A stretch of 64,000 nt of DNA from JANWXR01 sp964608265 (GTDB lineage: Bacteria > Chloroflexota > Anaerolineae > Anaerolineales > UBA6663): positions 1 to 64,000 of the forward strand of contig CAZSNP010000002.1 in the NCBI GenBank assembly GCA_964608265.1, written 5' to 3'. Numbering within the stretch: the first letter of the stretch is position 1; each line of letters starts with the position of its first letter. Both the position numbers and the translations under genes were made by a program. The notes under the pieces were generated by a model. It worked only from the letters and a program-made list of their open reading frames with translations, ran no database searches and was not told the origin of the DNA. Below are positions 39,647 to 48,636 of this stretch, piece after piece.

Positions 39647-39746
39647 GGGTGCATTCCAGATTATTGGCCGCTCCTTCGACTGCGGCCCGCAAAAGCGGCT
39701 GGCCTCCGCTCAGGATGCGGCCCCGCCAAAATGTAGAAATGCACCC
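39647..39746 (-). mobile_element. 100-bp miniature element, copy 2
   Basis: Exact reverse complement of 5895-5994, inserted just after the lipoprotein stop. Terminal inverted repeats GGGTGCATT/AATGCACCC. A 9-bp direct repeat CCGTAAAGC flanks it (39638-39646 and 39747-39755); the left copy contains the lipoprotein stop codon. One extra C in the right end would make it 8 bp, as at copy 1. Confidence 0.85.
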
Positions 39747-39801
39747 CCGTAAAGCTTGAACCGCAGAGCACGCGAAGAAAGGCCGCTATAATTGAGCAAC
39801 G

Positions 39802-40125
39802 ATGACGGTTCAGCCTGCTCCGATTGAAACGATTTCCCTCGTTGCGCTTCAGGCGCAATTGCGCGCCATGTTGCCGGCCCTGCGCGAGCGCTACGGCGTC
39901 GCGACGATCTGGCTGTTCGGCTCGCGCCTGCGGGGCGAAGCCCAACCCGACAGCGATCTTGATGTTTTGGTCGAGTTCGACGACCGACCCCTTAGCCTGC
40001 TGAAATTCGTGGAGCTGGAAAATCACTTGAGCGATGTGCTGGGGCTGCGCGTTGACCTGGTTGAAAAGCTGGCCCTCAAGCCCCGCATCGGCCAATACAT
40101 TTTGGCCGAAGCCCAGCGTGTATGA
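39802..40125 (+). CDS. mntA: MntA-type nucleotidyltransferase antitoxin
   Basis: 107 residues. The minimal nucleotidyltransferase motif is complete: FGSRLRGEAQPDSDLDVLVEF (G-S-x10-D-x-D). MntA AMPylates the HepT/HEPN RNase and neutralises it. The stop overlaps the HEPN start by 4 nt (ATGA), the usual pairing. The toxin is broken, so this antitoxin may now be free of selection or have been kept for another reason. Confidence 0.9.
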   Translation: MTVQPAPIETISLVALQAQLRAMLPALRERYGVATIWLFGSRLRGEAQPDSDLDVLVEFDDRPLSLLKFVELENHLSDVLGLRVDLVEKLALKPRIGQYILAEAQRV

Positions 40126-40478
40126 CCGCGCCGCGCGACTATCTCGACTACGTGCGCGACATGCTGGAAGCCGCACAAAAAGCGGAGTAGTTCATACAGG
40201 GGGTCGATGCCGCAGGATTCGCCGCCAATGAGGAGAAAACCTTTGCCGTCATTCGCGCGCTTGAGATCATCGGGGAGGCGGCGCGCAAAGTTCCCGAGAC
40301 GGTTCGTCTTCAATACCCAGACATTCAGTGGCGCGGGGTGATTGGGATGAGGAGCAAACTCATCCACGACTATTTCGGCGTCGATGTGCGGCGCGTTTGG
40401 GAAACGGTGAAATCTGACCTGCCCGCGTTGCGTTCGGCCTTGAGCCGTATCCTGGAAAACGCTGCCCGCAAGGAATAG
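40122..40478 (+). pseudogene. hepT: HEPN toxin (HepT/DUF86) with internal amber stop
   Basis: 119 codons starting MTAPRDYLDYVRDMLEAAQKAE, with TAG at codon 23 (40188-40190) where the family usually continues into FIxGxD. The frame continues through EKTFAVIRALEIIGEAARKVP to MRSKLIHDYFGVD, which preserves the RNase motif R-x4-H and the Tyr AMPylated by MntA. A one-base change disables the toxin. No internal start could give an active protein because the first helix is lost. Confidence 0.8.
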
Positions 40479-40503
40479 GATCTGATCCGAGGACGGCAGC
40501 CTT

Positions 40504-40570
40504 ACGCGCTTCGGCTTGGCGGAGGTCGCGGTGGCAGTGGTGCCGTAAAGTCTGAACCGCCGAGTGCGCA
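40504..40570 (+). repeat. Diverged duplicate of the 3' end of the lipoprotein gene
   Basis: Encodes TRFGLAEVAVAVVP and a stop, then TCTGAACCGC, matching TRFGFAEVSVAVAP and the downstream TTGAACCGC at 39600-39645/39756. Thus a direct repeat of about 65 bp flanks the antitoxin/toxin pair. Confidence 0.75.
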
Positions 40571-40590
40571 AAGGACGTGCAGAAAACGTG

Positions 40591-40625
40591 ACGGCCCGGT
40601 GAAATCGCCGGGCCGTTTGCATTTG
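40591..40625 (-). terminator. Terminator-like hairpin downstream of pfkA
   Basis: 9-bp arms ACGGCCCGG (40591-40599) and CCGGGCCGT (40608-40616). On the minus strand it lies 34 nt past the pfkA stop; on the plus strand it is followed by TTGCATTTG. Confidence 0.6.
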
Positions 40626-40649
40626 CTTGCATTCTTTGCGGTCAACCAA

Positions 40650-41621
40650 TCACTTCGCCAGCATCTTCGCCATGCGATAGTAATCCAAATTCACGCGGCG
40701 CCTGGCCCCGGCCACCTCGGCCAGTGGCGTGGCGGTGACGTCCTGCCCCCGCATCCCCACCATCACCCCGCGCTCACCCGCCAGCAACCGCTCCACCGCC
40801 GCCACGCCCAGCCGCGCCGCCAGCAGCCGGTCGGCGGCGCTCGGCCGCCCGCCGCGTTGAATATGCCCGAGGATGGTCACGCGAAAACTGAAGCCCGTGT
40901 CCATCTTGTCGAGCGTGTCCTTCAGCGCATTGGCGCTCAGGCTCGCGCCCTCGGCGGCCACGATGATGGCGTGGGTCTTGCCGCGCACATACGCATCGCT
41001 GATGGCGGCGATGACCTCCTCCGCCCTCTGCTCCTGCTCGGGGATGAGGATCACCTCCGCCCCGGCGATGATGCCGGCGGTCAACGCCAGATAGCCGCAG
41101 TGCCGGCCCATCGTCTCGACGATGAAGGCGCGCTGGTGCGACGAGGCCGTGTCGCGCAGCTTGTCAATGTTCTCGATGATGGTGTTGAGGGCCGTATCCA
41201 CCCCCAGCGCCATGTCGGTGCCCTCGATGTCGTTGTCAATCGAGGCCGGGATGCCGATGACGGGGAACGACAGCTTGTGCAGCGCCAGCGCGCCGTGCAA
41301 CGAGCCGTCGCCGCCGATGACGACCAGCCCATCCACCCCGTGGCTGTTGAGCTGGCGCAGCCCCTCGCGCTGCTGGCGCGGGTCGGCGAACTCGGGGAAG
41401 CGCGCCGTCTGCAAAATCGTGCCGCCACGCTGGATGATGCCGCCCACATCGCGCGCGCCCATATCGGCGATCTCGCCCTGCACCAATCCCTGAAAGGCGC
41501 GCCGGATGCCCCGCACCCGCAGCCCGTGGCCGAGCGCCGTGCGCACCACCGCCCGCACACAGGCGTTCATCCCCGGCGCATCGCCGCCGGAAGTCATCAC
41601 CGCAATCGTCTTGAGGCTCAT
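40650..41621 (-). CDS. pfkA: ATP-dependent 6-phosphofructokinase
   Basis: 323 residues. MTSGGDAPGMNACVRAVVRTA is the N-terminal nucleotide loop; VVIGGDGSLHGA contains the GGDGS ATP-binding motif, PASIDNDIEGTD the fructose-6-phosphate catalytic loop (the TIDND position reads SIDND), ETMGRHCGYLA the MGR motif and HIQRGGRPSAADR the effector and substrate contacts. It commits glucose to glycolysis, F6P plus ATP to FBP. GGDGS rather than GGDDS supports ATP use. A TACAAT box lies about 50 bp upstream. Confidence 0.95.
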   Translation of the reverse strand: MSLKTIAVMTSGGDAPGMNACVRAVVRTALGHGLRVRGIRRAFQGLVQGEIADMGARDVGGIIQRGGTILQTARFPEFADPRQQREGLRQLNSHGVDGLVVIGGDGSLHGALALHKLSFPVIGIPASIDNDIEGTDMALGVDTALNTIIENIDKLRDTASSHQRAFIVETMGRHCGYLALTAGIIAGAEVILIPEQEQRAEEVIAAISDAYVRGKTHAIIVAAEGASLSANALKDTLDKMDTGFSFRVTILGHIQRGGRPSAADRLLAARLGVAAVERLLAGERGVMVGMRGQDVTATPLAEVAGARRRVNLDYYRMAKMLAK

Positions 41622-41759
41622 GTGATTTTAGCGAAGCGATCCGAGTCATTCAGAATAACGCGGCGCGATTGTAGCACGCGCACCGCCCACCTCATCGGGC
41701 GGATTGCACAAAAAGGGTGGCGGGGCGCTGCTGGGGACGGGAGACTGGCGGGCCGGCGC

Positions 41760-44700
41760 TCAGTAGTCGCCGGCGAAGGTCTCCGACCACGCCATCACGC
41801 GGATGGCGTCGGCCCCCACCAACGCCTCCAGCTTGCGGCGCGCTTCGGCGGTGAAGGCGATGCGGTCGTTGGGGAAGCGCAACTGCTGCTCGCGCTCCGC
41901 TTCGTGGATGACGAACTCGAACTCATCCGGCCCACGCTGGCGCGTGAGCACGCGGTACACGGCCTGCAATCGCTTGCGGTCTTTGAGCGGATCGCCGCTC
42001 GCGGTCAGGGTGACGATCACCCGTTGCCACTGCGTGGAGGTGGTTTGTGGGGCCGGGCGCGGGTGGGCGCCGTTCCCGTTGCGGAGGCCATTGCCTGTGG
42101 CAACGTTTGCGCTTGCCGGGGCAACTACAACCGGAGCTTCTGCCGCCGGGGAACCGTTGGTCGCCGAGGCCGCCACTTCCTTCACGGCAACATTCGTTGC
42201 CGCCAGTGGCTGCGGTGCGCGACCGATCGGTGCGACGTTGGCCGGCTGCATGAATTCCTCATCGTACGGCACATCATCCGGCGGGGGCGGCACGTAGCCG
42301 CGCGGCAGCGGCGCGTCATCCGGGGGCAACGGCGCCACGTCGTCGGGCGTGAACATAGTGGCTTGCACCGGCGCGGGGCGCGGGGCGGGAGCATTCGCCA
42401 TCTTGAAATCCTGCCGCAGCGAGTCCACCAGAATCTTCGGCGTTCCCCCGGCCGCATCCACCTTGCCGTAGATGACGACGATCTGCTCGGCCGCCAGCCA
42501 GCGGCTGACCTCGCGCCACGTCTTCGGGAAGATGACGAGGTCGAGCGAACCCTGCACATCCTCCACGGTGACGAAGCCCATCGGGTCGCCCTTCTTCGTG
42601 GTGTGCGTGCGGAGGTGGGTGACGACGCCGGCCATCGTCACCGGCTTGCCGTGGTCGTCGGCGCCGAGTTGCGCGCTGGTGTGGGTGATGACTCCCCCGA
42701 GTTGCTCCATCACCGGCTGCAACGGGTGTGCGCTGACGTACAGCCCGATCAACTCCTTTTCCCACCTGAGTTGTTCGCGCTGCGTCACGACCACCTTGAC
42801 CCGCGGCAACTGCACGCCGGTGAAGCCGCCGCCCCCGTCGAACAGCGTCATCTGCCCGGCCTCCGCCGCGCGGAAATGGGCGGCGCTGGCGTTCACGAAC
42901 TGGTCGAGGCCTTCGAGCATCTGCCCGCGGTCGCCGAACCGATCGAGCGCGCCGACCTTGATCAGGCATTCGAGCGCGCGTTTGCCCACCGCGCGCAAAT
43001 CGGTGCGCTGGCAGAAGTCGTCCAGCGAGGCGAACGGCCCGCCCGCGGCACGCGCGCCGAGGATGACCTGCACCGCGCCCTCGCCGACATTTTTGATAGC
43101 GGCCATGCCGAAGCGAATGGCTGATGGCTGATTGCCCGCTTTCTGCCTTCCGCCGTCTGCCTCCTGCGCCTCTCTATCTTCAATCGAAAAATCCACCTGG
43201 CTGCGGTTCACATCCGGCGGCAGCACGGCGATGCCCATCGCTTTGCAGTCTTCGACGTACAGCGCCACCTTGTCCGTGTCACCGCGCGAGGCCGAGAGCA
43301 CGGCGGTCATGTACTCCACCGGATAGTGCGCTTTGAGATAGGCCGTCTGCACCGAGATCACGCCGTAGTCGGCGGCGTGACTTTTGTTGAAGCCGTAACG
43401 CGCGAACTCCTCCCAATCGGCGAAGATGCCCTCGGCGGCGCTGGGCGGCATGCCCCTGGCCACCGCGCCTTTGATGAACTTCTCCTGATGTTTTTGCAGA
43501 CTCTCTTTTTGCTTCTTGGCAATCGCCTTGCGCAGGTCATCGGACTCGCTCATGGTATAGCCGGCGAGTTCCACTGCCGCGCGCATGATCTGTTCCTGAT
43601 AGACCGGGATGCCGTAGGTCTCGTTGAAGATCGGTTCGAGCGAGGCGTGGCGATACTCCACCGGCTCCTCGCCGTGCATGCGCCGGATGTAGCTGGGGAT
43701 GAACTCCAGCGGGCCGGGCCGGTAGAGCGAGATCATGGCGATGATGTTGTCCAGATTCTTGGGCTTCATCTGCGTCAGATAACGCGTCATGCCCGTGCCT
43801 TCCACCTGGAACACACCCAGCGTCTGCCCCCGGCCCATCAACTCGAACGACCTGGGATCGTCCACCGGGATGTTGGTGAGGTCGAACTTCACGCCGCGCC
43901 GCTGCTCGATGAGCTGGCAGGCGCGCTGCATGATCGTCAGCGTGATCAGCCCGAGGAAATCCACCTTGAGCATGCCGAGCTTTTCGAGGATGCCCATCTC
44001 GAACTGTGTCACCGTTTTGATCGGCGTGTCCTCGGCGTTGCTGGTCGGGCGGTGCAGCGGCAGGTATTCGAGGATGGGCTTGTCGGCGATGACGACGCCG
44101 GCGGCGTGCGTGCCGACGTTGCGCACCACGCCCTCCATCTGCGCGGCGGTGTCAATCAAATCGCGCGTCAGCGATTTGTCGAGCCGCTGCTCGCCGTTGA
44201 CCTCCAGCCCGCGGCTGTAAATCTCCTTCAACTCGGGGACCTGTTCCAGGGCTTCGGGGATCGTGATCGGTTTGCCGGGGATGTTGGGGATTTTCTCGGC
44301 GATCTTGCCGACATCCCCAAGGGGGATGTCCATCACCCGGCCCACATCGCGGATGGCGGCGCGCGCGCCGAGCGTGCCGAAGGTGATGATCTGCGCGACC
44401 TTGTCGCCCCCGTACTTCTGCACGCAATAGTCGAGCAGTTTGTAGCGCAGGTCGTCCTGAAAATCGAGGTCGATATCGGGCATGGAGACGCGGCCCGGAT
44501 TGAGGAAGCGCTCGAAGATCAGGCCGTGGGCCAGCGGCTCGACGGTGGTGATGTCGAGCACGTAGGCGACGATGCTGCCGGCCGCCGAGCCGCGCGCGTT
44601 GTACCAGATGCCGTTGTTCAGCGCGTACCGGCACAGATCCCACACGATGAGGAAGTACGCGGCGAAGCCCATCTCGTTGATGACGCGCAATTCGTAATGC

Positions 44701-45665
44701 AGGCGCTCCTTCACTTCGCCGGAGTCGGCGCGCGAGCCATAGCGCCGGCGCAACCCCTCGGCGCACAAGTGGCGCAGATAGCTCTCGGCCGTCTCGCCCT
44801 CGGGCACCGGGAATTGCGGCAGGTGATAGCCCTTGGTCTTGAGGTTGACGTTGCAGCGTTCCGCAATCAGCAACGTGTTGCGGATGGCAGCCGGCACCTC
44901 GGCGAACAGTTCGCTCATCTCCTGCGGCGTGCGCAGATAGTAATCCTGCCCCGACATCCGCATCCGCTTGGGGTCTTTGAGCACGCAGCCGGTCTGGATG
45001 GCGAGCAGGATATCCTGCAGCCGCGCCTCCTCGGGCTGGATGTAGTGCACGTCGTTGGTGGCGATGAACTGCGCCTCGTAGCGCGGGCCTAACTCGAGCA
45101 GCGCCCGGTTCAGCGTGTGGATGGCGGGGATGTCGTGATGTTGCAGCTCGAGGAAGAAGCGGTCGTGGCCGAAGACCTCGTAATACCAGTCGAGCTTGCG
45201 GCGCGCCTCGTCCGGCGCCCCGTCTTCGATGGCGCGCGGAATCTCCGACGCCATGCAGCCGCTGGTGCAGATCAGGCCTTCACTGTGCGCGGCGAGGAAG
45301 TCGCGGTCGATGCGCGGGTAGTAGTAGAAGCCTTCGAGTTGCGCCGCGCTGGCGATCTTGAGCAGGTTTTGGTAGCCGGTTTGATTTTCGGCCAGCAGCA
45401 ACAAGTGATAGGGCTTCTTGTCTTTGACGGGGTCGCGGTCGGTCATGCCGCGCGGCGCGAGGTAGGCCTCCAGGCCGATGATGGGCCTGATGTCATTCTC
45501 GGTCGCGGCGCTGAAGAACTCGATGACGCCGTGCATCGTGCCGTGGTCGGTGATGGCCAGCGCCGGCATACCCAACTCTTTGGCGCGCTTGACCAGGCGC
45601 TTGATGTTGCTGAAGCCGTCGAGCAACGAGTACTCAGTGTGGCAGTGCAAGTGAGCGAAGGACAT
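41760..45665 (-). CDS. dnaE: DNA polymerase III alpha subunit
   Basis: 1301 residues. The PHP domain (HLHCHTEYSLLDGFSNIKRL, AITDHGTMHG) leads to the polymerase III core with PDIDLDFQDD (catalytic Asp near residue 396), the fingers and thumb, a helix-hairpin region, and a C-terminal OB fold (VTMAGVVTHLRTHTTKKGDP). Between OB and the last domain lies a disordered Pro/Ala/Asn linker (PPDDAPLPRGYVPPPPDD). Residues about 832-850 (EADGGRQKAGNQPSAI) are an in-frame insert with spacer-repeat wording. It is the main replicative polymerase. The -10 box is TATAAT at 45717-45722. Confidence 0.97.
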   Translation of the reverse strand: MSFAHLHCHTEYSLLDGFSNIKRLVKRAKELGMPALAITDHGTMHGVIEFFSAATENDIRPIIGLEAYLAPRGMTDRDPVKDKKPYHLLLLAENQTGYQNLLKIASAAQLEGFYYYPRIDRDFLAAHSEGLICTSGCMASEIPRAIEDGAPDEARRKLDWYYEVFGHDRFFLELQHHDIPAIHTLNRALLELGPRYEAQFIATNDVHYIQPEEARLQDILLAIQTGCVLKDPKRMRMSGQDYYLRTPQEMSELFAEVPAAIRNTLLIAERCNVNLKTKGYHLPQFPVPEGETAESYLRHLCAEGLRRRYGSRADSGEVKERLHYELRVINEMGFAAYFLIVWDLCRYALNNGIWYNARGSAAGSIVAYVLDITTVEPLAHGLIFERFLNPGRVSMPDIDLDFQDDLRYKLLDYCVQKYGGDKVAQIITFGTLGARAAIRDVGRVMDIPLGDVGKIAEKIPNIPGKPITIPEALEQVPELKEIYSRGLEVNGEQRLDKSLTRDLIDTAAQMEGVVRNVGTHAAGVVIADKPILEYLPLHRPTSNAEDTPIKTVTQFEMGILEKLGMLKVDFLGLITLTIMQRACQLIEQRRGVKFDLTNIPVDDPRSFELMGRGQTLGVFQVEGTGMTRYLTQMKPKNLDNIIAMISLYRPGPLEFIPSYIRRMHGEEPVEYRHASLEPIFNETYGIPVYQEQIMRAAVELAGYTMSESDDLRKAIAKKQKESLQKHQEKFIKGAVARGMPPSAAEGIFADWEEFARYGFNKSHAADYGVISVQTAYLKAHYPVEYMTAVLSASRGDTDKVALYVEDCKAMGIAVLPPDVNRSQVDFSIEDREAQEADGGRQKAGNQPSAIRFGMAAIKNVGEGAVQVILGARAAGGPFASLDDFCQRTDLRAVGKRALECLIKVGALDRFGDRGQMLEGLDQFVNASAAHFRAAEAGQMTLFDGGGGFTGVQLPRVKVVVTQREQLRWEKELIGLYVSAHPLQPVMEQLGGVITHTSAQLGADDHGKPVTMAGVVTHLRTHTTKKGDPMGFVTVEDVQGSLDLVIFPKTWREVSRWLAAEQIVVIYGKVDAAGGTPKILVDSLRQDFKMANAPAPRPAPVQATMFTPDDVAPLPPDDAPLPRGYVPPPPDDVPYDEEFMQPANVAPIGRAPQPLAATNVAVKEVAASATNGSPAAEAPVVVAPASANVATGNGLRNGNGAHPRPAPQTTSTQWQRVIVTLTASGDPLKDRKRLQAVYRVLTRQRGPDEFEFVIHEAEREQQLRFPNDRIAFTAEARRKLEALVGADAIRVMAWSETFAGDY
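43115..43170. repeat. Repeat-like insert inside dnaE
   Basis: GGCTGATGGCTGATTG and TTCTGCCTTCCGCCGTCTGC are reiterated motifs of spacer type. They replace no conserved residue; the frame resumes at RFGMAAIKNVG, a conserved DnaE block. Confidence 0.55.
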
Positions 45666-45716
45666 GCTGGAACGATACGTGACGATTGGAAACAGGGTTT
45701 GTGAGGACGGCTGCGG

Positions 45717-45722
45717 ATTATA
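45717..45722 (-). promoter_or_regulatory. -10 box (TATAAT) of dnaE
   Basis: Consensus hexamer on the minus strand, 51 nt before the ATG. Confidence 0.55.
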
Positions 45723-45842
45723 GCACCGAGCCTTTTTGGCGCATCTTAATCTCTTCCGCTCATTTCTCTCAGCCTGCTCTCACCCGCGGCGGGCAAATTC
45801 TGTCCTATTCTTTTTTTGCACAGACGCGCGGAGATATTTGCA

Positions 45843-46634
45843 ATGAACAGGACTCTCCTCATCGCCGGCCTGGTCGGCGTGTTGGCCGTGGGCGGGCTGG
45901 GCGCGGCGGCGCTGTACAACTGGGTGCTTGGCCCCACGCTCGCGCCCAGCGCGCCGATCAGCGCCATCCCGCTGCAACTCGCAGGCACGCCCACCCCCGC
46001 GCCCGTCATCCCGAACACCGCCGGCGAACCGACAGCCGCGCCGACGACGGCGGCCGCCCCGGCCCCAACCGCAGCCGCGATGGCCGCGCCCGCCGGCGGG
46101 CTGACGGTGTTTCAAATCAGCCAAGCCGAGTCGGAGGTGCGCTTCATCATCTTCGAGGAGCTGCGCGGCCAGCCGGTGGATGTGGTCGGCAAGAGCAATC
46201 AGGTGGCGGGCGAGTTGGCCGTGAACCCGGCGGAGCTGAGCAGCGCGCAGGTCGGCGTGATCCGGGTCAACGCGCGCACGCTGGTCACCGATCAGGATCG
46301 GCGCAATCAGGCCATCCGCAATCGCATCCTCAACACCGACAGCTACGAGTTCATCACCTTCACCCCGACCGAGGTGCGCGGCCTCTCCGGCAGCGCCGCG
46401 CCGGGCGACACGCAGACGTTTCAACTCGCCGGTGACCTGACCATCCGCGATGTGACGAAGCCCGTCGTTTTCGACGTCACCGTCACCGCCGAGGCCGCCG
46501 ACCGGCTGAAGGGCAGCGCGCTGGCCACCATCACCTGGGCGGACTTCGGCCTCATCATCCCCGACGTCCCTTTCGTCGCCAACGTGGGCGACACGGTCAG
46601 GCTCGAATTGGATTTTGTGGCCCTGGCAAAATAG
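45843..46634 (+). CDS. YceI-family lipid/isoprenoid-binding protein
   Basis: 263 residues from MNRTLLIAGLVGVLAVGG. An N-terminal membrane anchor or signal peptide and a Thr/Pro/Ala linker precede a YceI domain (about 92-263): FQISQAESEVRFIIFEELRG, VIRVNARTLVTDQDRRNQAIRNRILN, YEFITFTPTEVRGL and LTIRDVTKPVVFDVTV. The domain is a lipocalin-like barrel that binds polyisoprenoid lipids or amides outside the cytoplasm. The following hydrolase gene, 74 nt later, is on the same strand and could be co-transcribed. Confidence 0.9.
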   Translation: MNRTLLIAGLVGVLAVGGLGAAALYNWVLGPTLAPSAPISAIPLQLAGTPTPAPVIPNTAGEPTAAPTTAAAPAPTAAAMAAPAGGLTVFQISQAESEVRFIIFEELRGQPVDVVGKSNQVAGELAVNPAELSSAQVGVIRVNARTLVTDQDRRNQAIRNRILNTDSYEFITFTPTEVRGLSGSAAPGDTQTFQLAGDLTIRDVTKPVVFDVTVTAEAADRLKGSALATITWADFGLIIPDVPFVANVGDTVRLELDFVALAK

Positions 46635-46708
46635 AATCGGCAACGGGTTTGGAAGCGGCTGCAACGGATGGAACCGGCTCAGGCCGGCGCGGCCTTGAGG
46701 CGACCACA

Positions 46709-47816
46709 ATGAAACGCTTGCTGCTGTCCGGCCTGCCGCTCCTGCTCGCCCTCGCCGCGTGCGCGACGCCGACCGAACCACCGCCGCCGCAAGCCGCAGG
46801 TACGCGCGCGTTGAACGCGCGGCCCGCAGCCACAGCGCGACCGTCGCAAACGCCGCCGCCCGCGACGGCCACACCCGCCCCGACTTCCACCTCCACCCTA
46901 ACCCCCGCCCCGACGCTGCACCCGATGATGATCGAAGCGATGCGGCAGCGCGAGTACCCGGGCAGCGATATTGTGATCGAGCGCGAGCTTGAGCCGGGCG
47001 TCAACTATCGGCGCTACTACGCCTCATACCTCTCCGAGGGGCTGAAGATATACGCGCTGCTCACCGTGCCGGACGGCGAGCGCCCCGCCGGCGGCTGGCC
47101 CGCCATCGTCTTCAATCACGGCTTCATCCCGCCGGAGGTGTACCGCACCACCGAACGCTACGTCGCGTATGTAGACCGGCTGGCGCAGGCGCAGTACATC
47201 GTGCTGCGCTCCGACTATCGCGGCCACGATCAATCCGAAGGCGAGGCCACCGGCGCGTACGGCAGCCCCGGTTACGTGATTGATGTCCTCAACGCCGTCG
47301 CCACGCTGCGCCGCTACCCCGAGGCCGACCCGGCCCGCATCGGGATGTGGGGCCACTCGATGGGCGGCTATCTCACCCTGCGGTCAATGGTGATCGATCC
47401 GGGCATCAGGGCCGGGGTGATCTGGGCGGGCGTGGTCGCGCCGTATCCGGATTTGTTTGCGCGCGGCCCGCGGCCCACGCCCGATGCGACGAGCCTGGCG
47501 GCCTTCCCCGGTCGTGGACGCTGGCGCACGCAATGGCTGGAGTTGTACGGCGCGCCGGAGGAGAACCCGGCGTTTTGGAACGGCATCTCGGCCAACGCTT
47601 TCCTTGCCGATCTCTCCGGCCCGATCCAACTGCATCACGGCACGGCCGACGAGTCGGTGCCGCTGGCTGCCTCGCAGACGCTGTACGATGAGATGAAGGA
47701 GATGGCGCTGCCGGTGGAGTTTTACACCTACGAGGGGGGACAACCACAATCTGGCCGGCTTCTTCAGCACGGCAATGAAGCGCACGCTTGAGTTCTTCGA
47801 CCGCTATCTCAAGTAA
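46709..47816 (+). CDS. Secreted alpha/beta hydrolase (S9 peptidase-like), frameshifted near the C-terminus
   Basis: A lipoprotein (MKRLLLSGLPLLLALAAC) with a Thr/Pro linker and an alpha/beta-hydrolase domain. The nucleophile is S217 in GHSMGG and the acid is D314 in GTADES. As written, the reading ends QPQSGRLLQHGNEAHA at 47791. Dropping one G from the run of six at 47734-47739 gives EGDNHNLAGFF, with the catalytic His at 47745, then KRTLEFFDRYLK and a stop at 47814-47816, the expected family ending. The true gene most likely spans 46709-47816 with a one-base insertion. Peptide or ester substrate unknown. Confidence 0.8.
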
Positions 47817-47823
47817 CGCAGCG

Positions 47824-48636
47824 TTACGACGTATAGGCCCCGGCGTGCGCGCACGCCACGCGCCACGCGATGATGGTTGCGCTGTCGCGGCCCTGCGCCT
47901 GATGGATGCGGTTGAGCACGCGCTCAACGTTGGCGCTGAGGGAGAGTTGCCCGTCCTCGCCCTTTGCGGTGAGCGCGGCGGCCAGGGCCGCGCCCTCATC
48001 GTACAGCGAGCCGGGGCTTTCGAGCACGCCGTCGGTCACCAGCGCGATCACGTTCTCATCGCCGCGCAACTCGCGGAGGCCGGTGGAATAGCACGGCACC
48101 GGCAGGTCGAAGGTGTTCGTCTTCCCGATCCACTCGAAAAACTGGCGCTGGTTGAGGGCGTATTGCCCGAGGCGGGCCAGCTCGGGATGAAAGAGATAGG
48201 CCACGCAATCGCCGACCGAAAACCAGAACAGCACGTTATCCTTTTGCGCGGCGATGAGGCACGCCGTCTCGCCCTGGATTTGCTGGCATTGCTTGCGGAA
48301 CGCCGGCGAGGTGAAGCCCGCCAGCAGCCGCCGGTGCAATTGATCGAAGGCGGTGGCCGCGGGCGAGGCCAACGCCTCGACCAGGCTGCCGTGTTCGGCG
48401 TCGAGCAGATTGAGCACCAGCATCGCGCTCTGGCCGGTGGTGTGCGCGTCGAGGATGGCCGTGAACGTCCACGCCCCATCGGCGGCCTGCCAGGCCAGCG
48501 CGGCATCCTCGTTGGCCCGCGCCCCGGCGCGCGAGTTGCCGCCGTAGCAACCGACCGTCACCGACCCGCATTGGGTCAGCGTCGGCGTATCGAGGTGCGG
48601 CGCGCGGCTGCCGAGCCAATCGAAGCGGTGGGTCAT
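47824..48636 (-). CDS. PP2C-family protein phosphatase
   Basis: 270 residues from MTHRFDWLG. It has the PP2C motifs ARANEDAALAW, AILDAHTTG, LFWFSVGDCVAYLF, IALVTDGVLESPG and DSATIIAW, which provide the metal-binding Asp residues. It removes phosphate from Ser/Thr residues and would counter a Hanks-type kinase, none of which is in the window. Its start overlaps the preceding gene's stop by 4 nt, so the two are translated together. It is convergent with the hydrolase, 7 nt apart. Confidence 0.85.
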   Translation of the reverse strand: MTHRFDWLGSRAPHLDTPTLTQCGSVTVGCYGGNSRAGARANEDAALAWQAADGAWTFTAILDAHTTGQSAMLVLNLLDAEHGSLVEALASPAATAFDQLHRRLLAGFTSPAFRKQCQQIQGETACLIAAQKDNVLFWFSVGDCVAYLFHPELARLGQYALNQRQFFEWIGKTNTFDLPVPCYSTGLRELRGDENVIALVTDGVLESPGSLYDEGAALAAALTAKGEDGQLSLSANVERVLNRIHQAQGRDSATIIAWRVACAHAGAYTS

